Positions 8,691 through 16,760 of a stretch of DNA of 32,263 nucleotides are shown in pieces (the stretch's first letter is position 1; the number at the start of each line of letters is the position of its first letter). The notes beneath the pieces are model-generated. The model made no database searches. It saw only the letters and a list, made by a program, of their open reading frames with translations, and was not told where the DNA came from. The position numbers and the translations under genes were made by a program. The DNA is taken from positions 1 to 32,263 of the IMG/VR virus record IMGVR_UViG_3300046461_000092. One strand, given 5' to 3'. This DNA is from a virus.

Positions 8691-9131
8691 CTATGGCAGG
8701 TCTGCGGGATCGAGGGGGTAAGAGAGCGAGAATAGTAATTGCATATCGCAGGCCATCAGGCTGCCTTGCGAAAGTTTGCCGTTGGCACCGTTGTATTGAA
8801 TGCGGCCGTTCGGCGTTGCCAGACTTCCGAGCTCGGCGTCGCCGAGGAGGGCGGGAAGGATTTTGGCGCGCAGGCCATTGGCGCCGCCGCCGACATCCTC
8901 GGGCTTAGCACTAAACCCGATGGCGATGATCGGCGCCATGTGGATGATGACCGGCTGCATCCCAAGGCCGCGCGAGGTGTCGGAGCGCGCCTCATCGCCG
9001 TCGATCAAAACCAGGCACGGCCTCGCCTGTTCTGGAATTTCGTCGACATTGCGGACCACGGTATTGACGCCACGGATGCTCGATAGGATGGAAAAAATCC
9101 GATTGAGGATCTGCTCGCGCCGGTCAGACAT
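8691..9131 (-). CDS. Tail terminator (tail completion) protein
   Basis: A 146-residue protein with the pattern RREQILNRIFSIL ... PCLVLIDGDE ... IIHMAPIIAIGF seen in tail terminator or completion proteins: an N-terminal helix, then a central beta sheet. It is encoded directly upstream of the tail tube gene, as expected for the ring that caps the tube and joins it to the head. I use the ATG at 9131 (MSDRREQ); another ATG two codons upstream (9137) would also work. Both overlap the end of the stopper gene. Confidence 0.7.
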   Translation of the reverse strand: MSDRREQILNRIFSILSSIRGVNTVVRNVDEIPEQARPCLVLIDGDEARSDTSRGLGMQPVIIHMAPIIAIGFSAKPEDVGGGANGLRAKILPALLGDAELGSLATPNGRIQYNGANGKLSQGSLMACDMQLLFSLSYPLDPADLP

Positions 9132-9477
9132 CCACATCGTCTTTCAGGAACAGACGCAATTCACCGTCATTGACGCCGACCGGCGACGGCACATGCTCGT
9201 AGCTTTTGATGCTCCATGTCTTGCCGTCCATGGTTAATTCGCCGCCGAGGATGTCGTCGATCGGCACGAGATTGGCGGTCAATAGTTCCGCCATTCGCAC
9301 CATCGCCGAAGGTTTGAACGCCTGGAACTCGACGCCAAATCCGGCGAACGGCGATGGCGCTGTTTTATTGACGATCGTGATCGCGATGCTGTCGCCGCCG
9401 GTCGTCGCCAGGGTCGCGGCCTGGCCGAACGTATCGTAAACCGGCGCATACATCAGCGCCTGATAATCGAGCAGCAT
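9124..9477 (-). CDS. Possible head-tail stopper protein (lambda FII-like)
   Basis: A 117-residue protein. The ATG at 9477 overlaps the upstream stop (TAATG), which decides this start over an upstream TTG at 9516. The arrangement resembles the lambda FII stopper/joining family: an N-terminal region with Y-A-P-V-Y-D-T-F-G, a middle P-S-A-M-V-R-M-A-E-L, then GGELTMDGKTWSIKS and a C-terminal G-x-L-x-L-x-L strand. Such proteins sit at the head-tail interface. The context before the tail terminator and tail tube genes supports this. The similarity is by pattern only. Confidence 0.55.
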   Translation of the reverse strand: MLLDYQALMYAPVYDTFGQAATLATTGGDSIAITIVNKTAPSPFAGFGVEFQAFKPSAMVRMAELLTANLVPIDDILGGELTMDGKTWSIKSYEHVPSPVGVNDGELRLFLKDDVDV

Positions 9478-9809
9478 TATTTTGTCCGGGTCTGCGCCGT
9501 GAATGGAAACTGCCAATGTGCGAAGCGCTCCGAATCTGTGTCGCTGCCATCGGCGTCGATATAGGCGGTGTATTTCGCCCCATTGGTGAATTCGAGGAAT
9601 CGTGACAGGCCGAGGACATAGTTGCCCTCGGAGCCGGGCAAGTAAGTCATGCTCTGCGGCCAGCTTGCGCCGGCCACTTCTACGCTACTGGCGTCCTTGA
9701 TGGTGACGGACACTATCGCATCGTTCAGGAACACGCCTTCGATTTCACTCTTGAGGCCGTTGACCTCTAGATTGTTGGTATTGCCGACAAAGGCGACGGA
9801 GGTAGCCAT
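9477..9809 (-). CDS. Small beta-rich neck or tail-region protein, unknown
   Basis: A 110-residue protein. The ATG at 9809 is favoured over an ATG two codons upstream (9815), because the AAGGA box ends 6 bases before 9809 but abuts the earlier ATG. It has short beta segments (SVTIKDAS, SMTYLPGSEGNYVLGL, YTAYIDADG) with Gly and Asp turns, suggesting an Ig-like or jelly-roll fold. No family is recognised. The TAATG overlap with the stopper gene and the overlap with the repeat-protein stop place it in the same transcript. Confidence 0.65.
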   Translation of the reverse strand: MATSVAFVGNTNNLEVNGLKSEIEGVFLNDAIVSVTIKDASSVEVAGASWPQSMTYLPGSEGNYVLGLSRFLEFTNGAKYTAYIDADGSDTDSERFAHWQFPFTAQTRTK

Positions 9810-12016
9810 CAGCATTCCTTAAGGTCGAGAGTTGCGGTCACGGCCGGCCCGATCTCAAGCGCCGCCAGCATTTCAGGCCCGACCGAGAGATCGGCGATCA
9901 CCGCGGCCCCGATCGATGGCGCGCCGCCGACCGATGCGCCTACCGTGACGTTGGCAACAACCGCAGGCCCGATCGTGATCGAGCCGCAAACGAGCCATTC
10001 GCGTTCCTTGCGTAGCCGCAGGATGCTGCGAAGCAGTTCGACGAATTGCGGCCAGGCGATGCTGATCAGCCGGCCGATCGATTTGCGGACGGTGACGGCC
10101 TCGCCCTGGACGAACGCGAGCACGCGATTAAGCGTCTTTCGCAGCGTCAATGCCTCCGCTTGCGCAAGGCTCAACGTTCTGCGTTGCACCCGCGACCGCG
10201 CCAGGCTCATGGCCTCGCCGCTCGTGATCGCGATGGTCCTCAGTAATGACCGGACGGCATTCAGCGTTACCGCTTCTGCCATCGCTACGCTGATGCGGTA
10301 GGCATTCCGGCGCGTCAGCGATAATGCTTGCGGCCAGGTCGGAGCGATCAAGTGCGCCATGGACCTGCGCAGCGTCACGGCCTCGGCCTGGAAGGCAGTA
10401 ATGGTCCGCGGCTTAGCGGCGAGCCGCGCCAGCGTAACCAATTCAGCGCTGGCGATATTGAGCGTTCGCAGCAACGCTCTCGAGGTGGTCAGTGTGACGA
10501 GCGACGGACTGGCGAACGTCAACCGTTTGGCGGTCCTGCTGACGAGCGACAGGAACTCGGCCAGCAGTACATTGATCTGATGGCGAATGGACCGGCGCAA
10601 GGTCACCGCTTGCGCTTGCGCAATGATCATGAAGCGCTGATTGCCACCGATCGGCGTCAGCGTCACCAATTGCGTCTGCAGCACGGCAATCAATTTCCGC
10701 AGCTGCCGACCAAGCGTTACGTTCTGCCCAGTCGAAACCAAAATCAGGCGGCGTATTTGCCTGAGCATGCTGACGGCCGACGCGATGCTGATCGCGATCA
10801 GCCTTCCGAGCGTTTTGACGGCAGTCAGCGTCACCGCCAACGGCGATGGAATGTTGATAGTGCGAGCAGTCGCACGCGCGAGCGAAACCGCCTGGCCGAT
10901 AGTAACCGCTATGATGCGGCCGGTCCGCCGCGCCAGCGTGACGAACTCACCGATGGTCACCGCAATCGCATGCACGATCGACCGCGCCACCGTGACTACC
11001 TGTGCCTGCGTGACCACGATGGTCTTGGCAAACTGCTGCGCGCCGGTAATGACGTTGCGGCCGAGCGTCACCAGTTCGCTAATGGCGACGGTGATCGTGC
11101 GCAATAATGTCTTAACGGTCGAGAGCGTGACCAGCTCGCCAATCGATACGGCGATCATCGCCGACTTGGCGGCCCGGCGCGCCAGCGTGACGAGCTCGGC
11201 AATCGCGACGGCGAGCGTCTTGCTGATCGCCCGGCCGAGCGTCACGATTTGCGCCTGCGCCAGATTGATGCTGCGCTGCGCCGCTTTTTTGCTCGCGAGC
11301 GTCACGAGTTCGGCCGATCCTAAGCTAATGGCGAGCCGGTGCAGCGCCGAACGGATCAGCGTCACCGCCTCGCCGATAGCGAGGATGATAGCGCGCACGA
11401 TGCTGCGCGTGAGACTGACGGACTGCGCGATCAACACGGCGACAATCTTGCCGATTCGTTTGATCGCTGTGACTAGGTGCGATTGCGACAACACAATCGA
11501 CACCGACAGCGCGAGCCGCCGGGCCAGCGTGACCAATTGCCCGCTGGTTATTGTTATAAGTCTGCTGAGCGCAAGTCGCCGCTGCAACGTAATCAATTGC
11601 GCACTGGCGACCGTGACACTCTTACCGAGACTTTTCAACCTCGCCAGCGTAACGTTGTGCTGGGTCGCTACTCCATAAAGCTCACCGACCAGTGAGGCAA
11701 TAGCACTTCCGGAAATATCCAATCCCTGCTGGATATTGAAGCCTTTGCCGCGGCCGCGGATCAATGTCAGGAGATGGCTTGCAGCGACCGCGATCAGCTT
11801 GCCGAGAACCTTCTTAATCGTTAGCGTGACCGTTTCTGCGCTGGGCGTTCCATATAGCGCGTATTGCACCAGTGCGAACAAAGTCCCGCTGACGTTCTGG
11901 GCACTGACGATCGTCGGCACCGAAACCGCATAGGTGGTGCTGAAGCTATCAGGGACCACCAGCCTGACGTTGTTCTGCGGACTCTCGCCTTGGTGAAGGA
12001 CAATCGTCACTGCCAC
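9809..12016 (-). CDS. Basic protein of about 29 short beta repeats, unknown function
   Basis: A 735-residue protein starting at a GTG (12016) shortly after the previous TAA. Residues about 1-118 form a non-repeating or degenerate head. Residues about 119-665 consist of about 29 units with the consensus (R/K)-x-I-x-V-x-x-A-E-x-V-T-L-x-R. Counting from one conserved Thr/Ser to the next, the spacing is 18 residues 14 times, 20 residues 13 times and 25 once; 19 never occurs. The C-terminus (residues about 678-730) has another triple pattern (IGPAVVANV, IGAAVIADL, IGPAVTATL). The protein is strongly basic, with 2-3 Arg/Lys per unit and no signal peptide. Steps of two residues keep strand faces in register, so a beta-solenoid or beta-stacked fibre is likely. 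The function is unknown; a virion fibre or surface-binding protein is my guess. Confidence 0.85.
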   Translation of the reverse strand: MAVTIVLHQGESPQNNVRLVVPDSFSTTYAVSVPTIVSAQNVSGTLFALVQYALYGTPSAETVTLTIKKVLGKLIAVAASHLLTLIRGRGKGFNIQQGLDISGSAIASLVGELYGVATQHNVTLARLKSLGKSVTVASAQLITLQRRLALSRLITITSGQLVTLARRLALSVSIVLSQSHLVTAIKRIGKIVAVLIAQSVSLTRSIVRAIILAIGEAVTLIRSALHRLAISLGSAELVTLASKKAAQRSINLAQAQIVTLGRAISKTLAVAIAELVTLARRAAKSAMIAVSIGELVTLSTVKTLLRTITVAISELVTLGRNVITGAQQFAKTIVVTQAQVVTVARSIVHAIAVTIGEFVTLARRTGRIIAVTIGQAVSLARATARTINIPSPLAVTLTAVKTLGRLIAISIASAVSMLRQIRRLILVSTGQNVTLGRQLRKLIAVLQTQLVTLTPIGGNQRFMIIAQAQAVTLRRSIRHQINVLLAEFLSLVSRTAKRLTFASPSLVTLTTSRALLRTLNIASAELVTLARLAAKPRTITAFQAEAVTLRRSMAHLIAPTWPQALSLTRRNAYRISVAMAEAVTLNAVRSLLRTIAITSGEAMSLARSRVQRRTLSLAQAEALTLRKTLNRVLAFVQGEAVTVRKSIGRLISIAWPQFVELLRSILRLRKEREWLVCGSITIGPAVVANVTVGASVGGAPSIGAAVIADLSVGPEMLAALEIGPAVTATLDLKEC
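10022..11662. repeat. Degenerate in-frame 54/60-bp protein repeats
   Basis: The DNA encodes about 29 diverged repeat units of 54 or 60 bp. Copies are not identical at DNA level, so this is an old, selected protein repeat rather than a recent tandem array. The same composition makes long spurious open frames on the opposite strand. Confidence 0.85.
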
Positions 12017-12019
12017 CGG

Positions 12020-12514
12020 TTACGTCCCGGTGAGTGACTGGATCGTGGTCCCTGCTGTCTCCGGCGAACCGGCAATATCAGCAACCGCAAAGCAATTCAC
12101 CGCGTTAGGATCACCGCAAGTGAAGCTGCCATCAGATGCACTGATTTGCGTATCGACCTGAAGTCCAGTCAAAGTATTGAATAGATCCACTGTTACGCCA
12201 GCTACTGGAACACCACTGGCATTAACCACGACGCCACTGATGATCTTGCGCACATGACAACCAGATGGCGGAAAATTCCATTCCCAGAATTGATGTGCCG
12301 AGTCGAGACTGAAGAAGCCATTGCCGCCGCCGCCCTGCTGAGGAAAACTACAACGGGTCCATACCACGTCGGTGTCCCGAAGGTTGTTTCCTTGGTGGCC
12401 GCGAGTTTCTGGCAGCGATTGGCGATAATCTGGAGGCTGCAGGCAATCTTCGTTTATGCCCCAATCTCCACGGCTAAATAATGCTAAGCCGCTTGATTTT
12501 ATCAGAGTGCTCAC
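12020..12514 (-). CDS. Protein with a CNA-B/carboxypeptidase-regulatory-like beta domain
   Basis: A 164-residue protein beginning with GTG in a GTGA overlap with the upstream stop (12514-12511). Residues about 1-85 are rich in Trp, Gly and polar residues. Residues about 90-155 carry the pattern ISGVVVNASGVPVAGVTVD ... T-D-T-Q-I-S-A-S-D-G-S-F-T, the typical signature of a carboxypeptidase-regulatory-like or CNA-B Ig-type domain (G-x-V-x-D-x-x-G-x-P-x-x-G-x-x-V ... T-D-x-x-G-x-F). Such domains occur in virion surface proteins and often serve in adhesion or as stalks. Two Cys pairs (CGD, NCF) may be structural. It precedes the repeat protein with a three-base gap, and the two might act together. 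Confidence 0.7.
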   Translation of the reverse strand: MSTLIKSSGLALFSRGDWGINEDCLQPPDYRQSLPETRGHQGNNLRDTDVVWTRCSFPQQGGGGNGFFSLDSAHQFWEWNFPPSGCHVRKIISGVVVNASGVPVAGVTVDLFNTLTGLQVDTQISASDGSFTCGDPNAVNCFAVADIAGSPETAGTTIQSLTGT

Positions 12515-12999
12515 AGGTCTAACTCAAGTTCCGCATGCAGAGCATAGGATGTAGCGCCGCTGGTGATAATCCATGCCGACCAGGATGAAGATGGGGCAAC
12601 TTTTAGCCCATGAGAAAAATGCCACTTGATCCTACTGAAATAAGTTGTCCCAGGGCTAGTATATCGCCGTAGGTAGTTGGTTGGCGCCGTAGGGTACACA
12701 GACCATTGCGTGCCATAAGTTACACCAGAGGCCGCATCGGTGCGCGAGCCATCCAATGAACTCACGGCCGTTGGATTGACGAGCGTGCCAGCAGAGGCGG
12801 ATTTACCAAAGCCAAGCGTAAGCTGCGCGGTTGGTCCACTGCCAAGAGCGCCGACATAAATAAGAACTTCGGTAAGAATTGCGTAATCGGTAGGACCAGT
12901 CTTAATCTCAAAGACAGCGCCTGGGCTTCCTGCCCAAGCACTGACTGGGACAAACCCAATAGGTCCGGTCCAGATGCCCGTAGCGACAGCCTGCGTCAT
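12511..12999 (-). CDS. Virion-associated protein, paralogue of the upstream gene
   Basis: A 162-residue protein. The ATG at 12999 overlaps the TGA of the upstream gene (ATGA), which decides this start; the frame extends further upstream but reads as out-of-frame sequence of the neighbouring gene. The core P-T-N-Y-L-R-R-Y ... W-H-F-S-H-G is shared with the upstream gene product (N-F-L-R-R-V ... W-T-F-P-R-G). It looks like a beta-sandwich with many Ser, Thr and Gly residues and an acidic Leu-rich C-terminus (ELELDL). A fibre or decoration role is inference. Confidence 0.7.
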   Translation of the reverse strand: MTQAVATGIWTGPIGFVPVSAWAGSPGAVFEIKTGPTDYAILTEVLIYVGALGSGPTAQLTLGFGKSASAGTLVNPTAVSSLDGSRTDAASGVTYGTQWSVYPTAPTNYLRRYTSPGTTYFSRIKWHFSHGLKVAPSSSWSAWIITSGATSYALHAELELDL

Positions 13000-13427
13000 T
13001 CGTCCACTACGAACCACACGTCGGCGACCGATCCGGTGACAATGTTCTGCACGGTATCGGTTACCGTTTTGAGTACTGAGCGTCCGCGTGGGAAGGTCCA
13101 GACAATGCCGGAGCCAACGGTGTTTGGTAGAGACACGCGGCGTAGAAAATTGGTCGGATTGGTTGGGCTCGTCCCCCAAGTCAGTGCAACTCTAGTGTTG
13201 CCAGCCGTGGTGTTACCGGCATCCTCCGCCTGCACCGTGCTCAACGTGGCCGGCGTGATACCGGCTGCGGCTGGGGTGCCATAGCCGAACACGCTTGCGG
13301 TGGCGGCGTTAATCGTCAAACCAAGTTCGAGCAGGCGAAACGCATTGTTCGAACCGGCAAGGATCTCGGCAGCAGATGTGTTGAGCGTCGCCCCAGATGT
13401 CCGTACCGCTATTGAGAAGATCGCCAT
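12996..13427 (-). CDS. Virion-associated protein, paralogue of the downstream gene
   Basis: A 143-residue protein. The ATG at 13427 is placed 7 bases after a GAGG box; a TTG two codons upstream is a worse choice. It shares the N-x-L-R-R ... W-x-F-x-x-G core with the next gene, and both have a Thr/Ala/Gly-rich beta character (GTPAAAGITPATLSTV). Tandem copies suggest duplication of a virion protein. No enzymatic motif is seen. Confidence 0.7.
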   Translation of the reverse strand: MAIFSIAVRTSGATLNTSAAEILAGSNNAFRLLELGLTINAATASVFGYGTPAAAGITPATLSTVQAEDAGNTTAGNTRVALTWGTSPTNPTNFLRRVSLPNTVGSGIVWTFPRGRSVLKTVTDTVQNIVTGSVADVWFVVDE

Positions 13428-13429
13428 GT

Positions 13430-13696
13430 TCAATCCTCATGATAGAAATCACCGCTGCGATAGCGCTCAGCTATCTCTACGGTACGAAACTCGCCGGTGA
13501 ACGGATTCCACAATAGTCTTGCTCGTTTCGCATTACACGTGACGCCTTCGACTTTCGACATCTCGCGATCACTGATCTGACCACGATCACGCAACGCCTG
13601 CGCGCGCCAAAGATGAATTTGCGCCATGTCTGGATTGATGCCGATTGCGTCAGCAACGTTGATGTCCTGCTCACTTGGAAGCAATAAACGTGACAT
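13430..13696 (-). CDS. Small soluble protein of unknown function
   Basis: An 88-residue, charged, mostly helical protein (MSRLLLPSEQDINVADAIG...). A strong AAAGGAG box precedes two adjacent ATGs (13699 and 13696). I choose 13696, which puts 7 bases between GGAG and ATG. There are no membrane segments or recognised motifs. Its context between virion genes suggests an assembly or chaperone role for a fibre, which is only inference. Confidence 0.65.
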   Translation of the reverse strand: MSRLLLPSEQDINVADAIGINPDMAQIHLWRAQALRDRGQISDREMSKVEGVTCNAKRARLLWNPFTGEFRTVEIAERYRSGDFYHED

Positions 13697-13733
13697 CATA
13701 CTTCTCCTTTTCGCAATTTCATCCATACACGCA

Positions 13734-14102
13734 TCAGGTGTATCCGCCTATGGGATAATGGCTGCCGGCAAAGATCGGTGCGCAGCCGACATCGGTGATG
13801 ATGCCGCCGATGTTGTTCTTCAACACATAAGGCGGACCATCGCGGTCCAAGGCAAAGGCCAGATTTGGATCGCTGGTCAATTGCGCATTTGGTTTTACCA
13901 CCGCGACAATGCAGAACCACCCAGCCAGATAAGTATGTGTGCCGTCGGTGTTATCTTGCGAAACGCGCCATGCTTGAACGCCAGGCAACACGTAATGGGT
14001 GTCCCAATGCCATACATTGTCGGCATCGTAGCGGCCAAGCCTGCCCGCCGCTGCGGTTATGGCATCGGCCTCCGTATTAAACTTCAAAAAATAATCGATC
14101 AT
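13734..14102 (-). CDS. Small phage protein next to a lectin-like fibre gene, unknown
   Basis: A 122-residue protein that overlaps the preceding lectin-like gene by ATGA (14102-14099). It opens with MIDYFLKFNTEADA, a pattern seen in small proteins that accompany phage fibre genes. The rest is a beta/alpha mix with Trp residues (WHWDTHY, AGWFC) and a Gly-rich C-terminus. A fibre accessory or chaperone role is possible. Confidence 0.65.
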   Translation of the reverse strand: MIDYFLKFNTEADAITAAAGRLGRYDADNVWHWDTHYVLPGVQAWRVSQDNTDGTHTYLAGWFCIVAVVKPNAQLTSDPNLAFALDRDGPPYVLKNNIGGIITDVGCAPIFAGSHYPIGGYT

Positions 14103-15388
14103 GGCGCGGTAAAGCCCTGCAATGTCGCGTCCGCCAATTTGCTATTGAATACGGTCAGACGTTCAAAGATACCGTTGAGAAAATTGGTTGAACCGCTTGA
14201 TCCCAAATGTTGCGTCGCCGACGGCGTTTGTGCGCTGGCATCAGTCGCCACCGTTCCGCCGTTGAGAACCAGGCTTCGGCCCGCGCCGCTCCATGCCAGA
14301 CCGATCTTATCACGAGAGGTCCGATTGGCAGCGTTCGCTGTGGCGAGAGTTGCGGTGATCGAAGCCAAGCCATGATTTGACGAATCAAACCCTATCAGAT
14401 TGGTGCCATTACTATCTACCAGATTAGCCGCAACGCTTGCTGCGCCCTCGTTGTTAACTTGCGCCACGATCGACGCTGTCGCATTGGCAATCAATGTCTG
14501 TGCGGCTCCAGTGATGGCGATATTATCCGCCGCCCGCGTCGCGCTGCTGGTCGTCGTCGGGATGTAGGAGGAAGCGAAGGATCCGGATTCTAACTGCGCG
14601 CCCCAAGCATAAACACCAGAAGACCCGTCACCGCTGTAACTGTTATTACCAGAAGCATCACAAAGATAGATGCGCGTGATTAAACTAAAAGAAGAACCGG
14701 GATTAGCTGTCCCAGTAAGGCTGACGCGCTTCCAGCCGTTTGCATAGTCCTCGATTGCGGCACTAACGTTGGTCCAGCTGCCGGCACCTAACGGACCCGC
14801 CGAAACTGTATTTGTAGTTAAATCAATCAACTTATTTGCGTCACCGGTAGTGCTGTCGGACATGTCGATGACGATTTTAGTTCGTCCGTTCGGCTTGATG
14901 AAATGACTGTAAGTAAAAGCCGTGGCGTTTGGTTGGCTTAAAATAGTGTCAACAAAATTATGTGTAGTCCCACCGGAACTCTCGGCAACCAGCGCGGCAG
15001 TCGTCGCGCCATTAGGGGCAGTCGTCGCGTTATCCGTTGGCGTCACAATACCGTTCCATTGAAAGTTTAGCCACGAGTTCATCACCTCGCTGTATTCGTG
15101 GAGGTTCGTCCGCGCATCCTCGACCAGCAAGCCCAGATCGGTGAGACGCAGAACGTTATTGGTAAACTGCGTCAAAACGCCGGCCGAAGTTTTGGCGTAG
15201 CCAGTGCTCGCACGCGTGCAGGAAAGATAATCGGTGACGGCAGCCAGTGACCGCTTCAACGCGGTTAGGCTGGAATCGTAATAGCGGCCGCTATCCAAAT
15301 CCAAGTCGATTGAAGCACCGGATAGCCACCACGGATTGATGAGGTTCAAACCAAGCCGGAATTGTTTCGTGCTGGTAAAAACGCCCAT
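14099..15388 (-). CDS. Lectin-like fibre or head-surface protein
   Basis: A 429-residue protein. The ATG at 15388 overlaps the TAA of the methyltransferase gene (TAATG), which sets this start. Residues about 57-96 carry the C-T-R-A-S-T-G-Y ... G-L-L-V-E-D-A-R-T-N-L pattern. Residues about 258-289 carry V-Y-A-W-G-A-Q-L-E ... A-S-S-Y-I-P-T-T ... T-R-A-A-D. These two blocks are typical of phage proteins with a concanavalin-like, carbohydrate-binding beta-sandwich. The C-terminal third looks like a second such sandwich (GLAWSGAGRSLVLNGG). The function is probably binding of a surface sugar. It follows a methyltransferase gene. Confidence 0.75.
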   Translation of the reverse strand: MGVFTSTKQFRLGLNLINPWWLSGASIDLDLDSGRYYDSSLTALKRSLAAVTDYLSCTRASTGYAKTSAGVLTQFTNNVLRLTDLGLLVEDARTNLHEYSEVMNSWLNFQWNGIVTPTDNATTAPNGATTAALVAESSGGTTHNFVDTILSQPNATAFTYSHFIKPNGRTKIVIDMSDSTTGDANKLIDLTTNTVSAGPLGAGSWTNVSAAIEDYANGWKRVSLTGTANPGSSFSLITRIYLCDASGNNSYSGDGSSGVYAWGAQLESGSFASSYIPTTTSSATRAADNIAITGAAQTLIANATASIVAQVNNEGAASVAANLVDSNGTNLIGFDSSNHGLASITATLATANAANRTSRDKIGLAWSGAGRSLVLNGGTVATDASAQTPSATQHLGSSGSTNFLNGIFERLTVFNSKLADATLQGFTAP

Positions 15389-16047
15389 TAGATTTTGCGA
15401 TAGACCGCCCAGAAAGTCTGGGTCGCCAGCCATTCGGGTGCTATTTCGGCACCCACGAGATGGCCGCGTTCAACGCACTCGAAACCTGCCGCGATGATCA
15501 TCTTGTCAACGTCCTTGCCGTCATCGAGCCAGCGACCATCATTGGTTGGCAGGGCACGCGAGAACAGATTATTGAGAATGAAAAGCACGCCGCCGCTTTT
15601 GAGCACGCGCTTGATATGATTGATATCGGCTTCGAGCTCAAGGCAATGCTGTAGCACCCAGATCGATAGCGCGGCATCAAAAGTTTCCGCGCCAAGCAGA
15701 TCGAGCATTTCCGGCGGCATCGCCAGGAAATCGCCGCTCTCGACGCATGACGCCGCCAGCCCGCGCATATTCGGACTGATATCGACTCCGACGACGCGGC
15801 ATTGCATCATCTCGATTAGCGGCCTTGCCATGCGACCGATGCCGCAGCCGAAATCGAACACCAGACTTTTCGGCTTTATATGCCGCGCCAATATTTCCAT
15901 CAGGAATGGCGCTTCGGTTTTCCAGCGGTGATGGCTCGATATACCGGCATCCGGCGTCAGGATGATTTGCACCGCATCGTCGACGGTTTCGACATTCAAA
16001 AACACGGACGGATCGTAGCTGACCTCTTTCAGGGCGGTGACTTTCAT
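15388..16047 (-). CDS. Class I SAM-dependent methyltransferase
   Basis: A 219-residue protein with SAM-binding motif I VFDFGCGIGRMA at residues about 63-74, motif II V-V-G-V-D-I-S at 85-91 and a later F-D-A-A-L-S-I-W-V-L-Q-H. This is the order and length usual for class I small-molecule or sugar methyltransferases. No DNA-recognition domain is visible. It is embedded between fibre-type genes rather than in a replication module, so a role in modifying a glycan or a virion protein is more likely than DNA methylation. The acceptor is unknown. The ATG lacks a convincing ribosome binding site. Confidence 0.85.
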   Translation of the reverse strand: MKVTALKEVSYDPSVFLNVETVDDAVQIILTPDAGISSHHRWKTEAPFLMEILARHIKPKSLVFDFGCGIGRMARPLIEMMQCRVVGVDISPNMRGLAASCVESGDFLAMPPEMLDLLGAETFDAALSIWVLQHCLELEADINHIKRVLKSGGVLFILNNLFSRALPTNDGRWLDDGKDVDKMIIAAGFECVERGHLVGAEIAPEWLATQTFWAVYRKI

Positions 16048-16079
16048 ATTAATACGCCATCACCAAGCTAAGTCATTGA

Positions 16080-16760
16080 TTATGTTAGCTGATCTTTCCA
16101 AGTGAAGAGTATAGAATCGCTGTTATTCAGCGCGATGCCGGCGAAATCTGCATGCGCGAACATCGAGCCGCCCTTAGCTGTCGTGTTAGCGTAGGTCGCG
16201 CTCTGACCACCGAGCGCCGCGTTAGTGTTGGCAAGGCCGTCGGCACCTGATGTTGCTGTTGCGCCGATAGGATGCGCGGCGGAAGTCGATAACAATTGGC
16301 CGCGCACCACTGTCAGGGTGGCAGTACCCTGGCCGGCGGTGACGAGCTCCACCTCGTTTTCGACCTGGATGTAGAAATTGCCGGATGCCGGTCCGATGGT
16401 GGCACCGAGCGTGATCGTTGTCGCGGCAGCGGCTTGAGACGACGTTGCGATCGTCGAGGTCGACGCCGCGGTCGTCGTGTCGAACAGTCCGGCTTCGGTG
16501 ATCGTTTTCGCGTTGGTCGCCGTGATCGTGCCGGTGACCTGATAAGTATCGGCGAGGGCCGAGGTCGAAACCAGCGACGACGTGCCGGCGACCCGTGCCT
16601 CGGTCTGCGGTCCGAATAAAGCGACATCTGGATTGGCCGAGGCCGTGGTGGCGCCGCTGCCCCAGCCAATATTTTTCGGTTCTGTGGGTGAACCCGCGGC
16701 TTTGACGAATGCCCAGATCAACGATCTGCCGGCATAGGTGGCGGTGGCGGCGTTAGCCAT
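16080..16760 (-). CDS. Beta-rich virion protein, unknown family
   Basis: A 226-residue protein extremely rich in Ala, Thr and Ser (SQAAAATTITLGATIGPAS), mostly beta strands with an apparent central N-F-Y-I-Q-V strand and a W-G-S-G motif near the N-terminus. A GGAG box precedes the ATG at 16760. Composition and context suggest a virion fibre, decoration or head-surface protein. It has many Ser/Thr residues and lies directly after a glycosyltransferase gene, so it would be a plausible O-glycosylation target, but nothing in the sequence proves that. Confidence 0.7.
   Translation of the reverse strand: MANAATATYAGRSLIWAFVKAAGSPTEPKNIGWGSGATTASANPDVALFGPQTEARVAGTSSLVSTSALADTYQVTGTITATNAKTITEAGLFDTTTAASTSTIATSSQAAAATTITLGATIGPASGNFYIQVENEVELVTAGQGTATLTVVRGQLLSTSAAHPIGATATSGADGLANTNAALGGQSATYANTTAKGGSMFAHADFAGIALNNSDSILFTWKDQLT

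Noticed and set aside
10022-11662. Regular spacing reminiscent of a CRISPR array
   Set aside because: Units are not identical at DNA level, have no spacers and stay in frame over the whole length. They are protein repeats.
10641-11678. A 345-codon plus-strand frame opposite the repeat protein gene
   Set aside because: It is the reverse strand of a repeated, GC-rich codon pattern and has no start signal. The minus-strand frame explains it fully and fits the operon.
15388-16047. The methyltransferase as a restriction-modification DNA methylase
   Set aside because: No target-recognition domain and no DPPY/NPPY or PC motif is visible. The size and SAM motif fit small-molecule or sugar methyltransferases.
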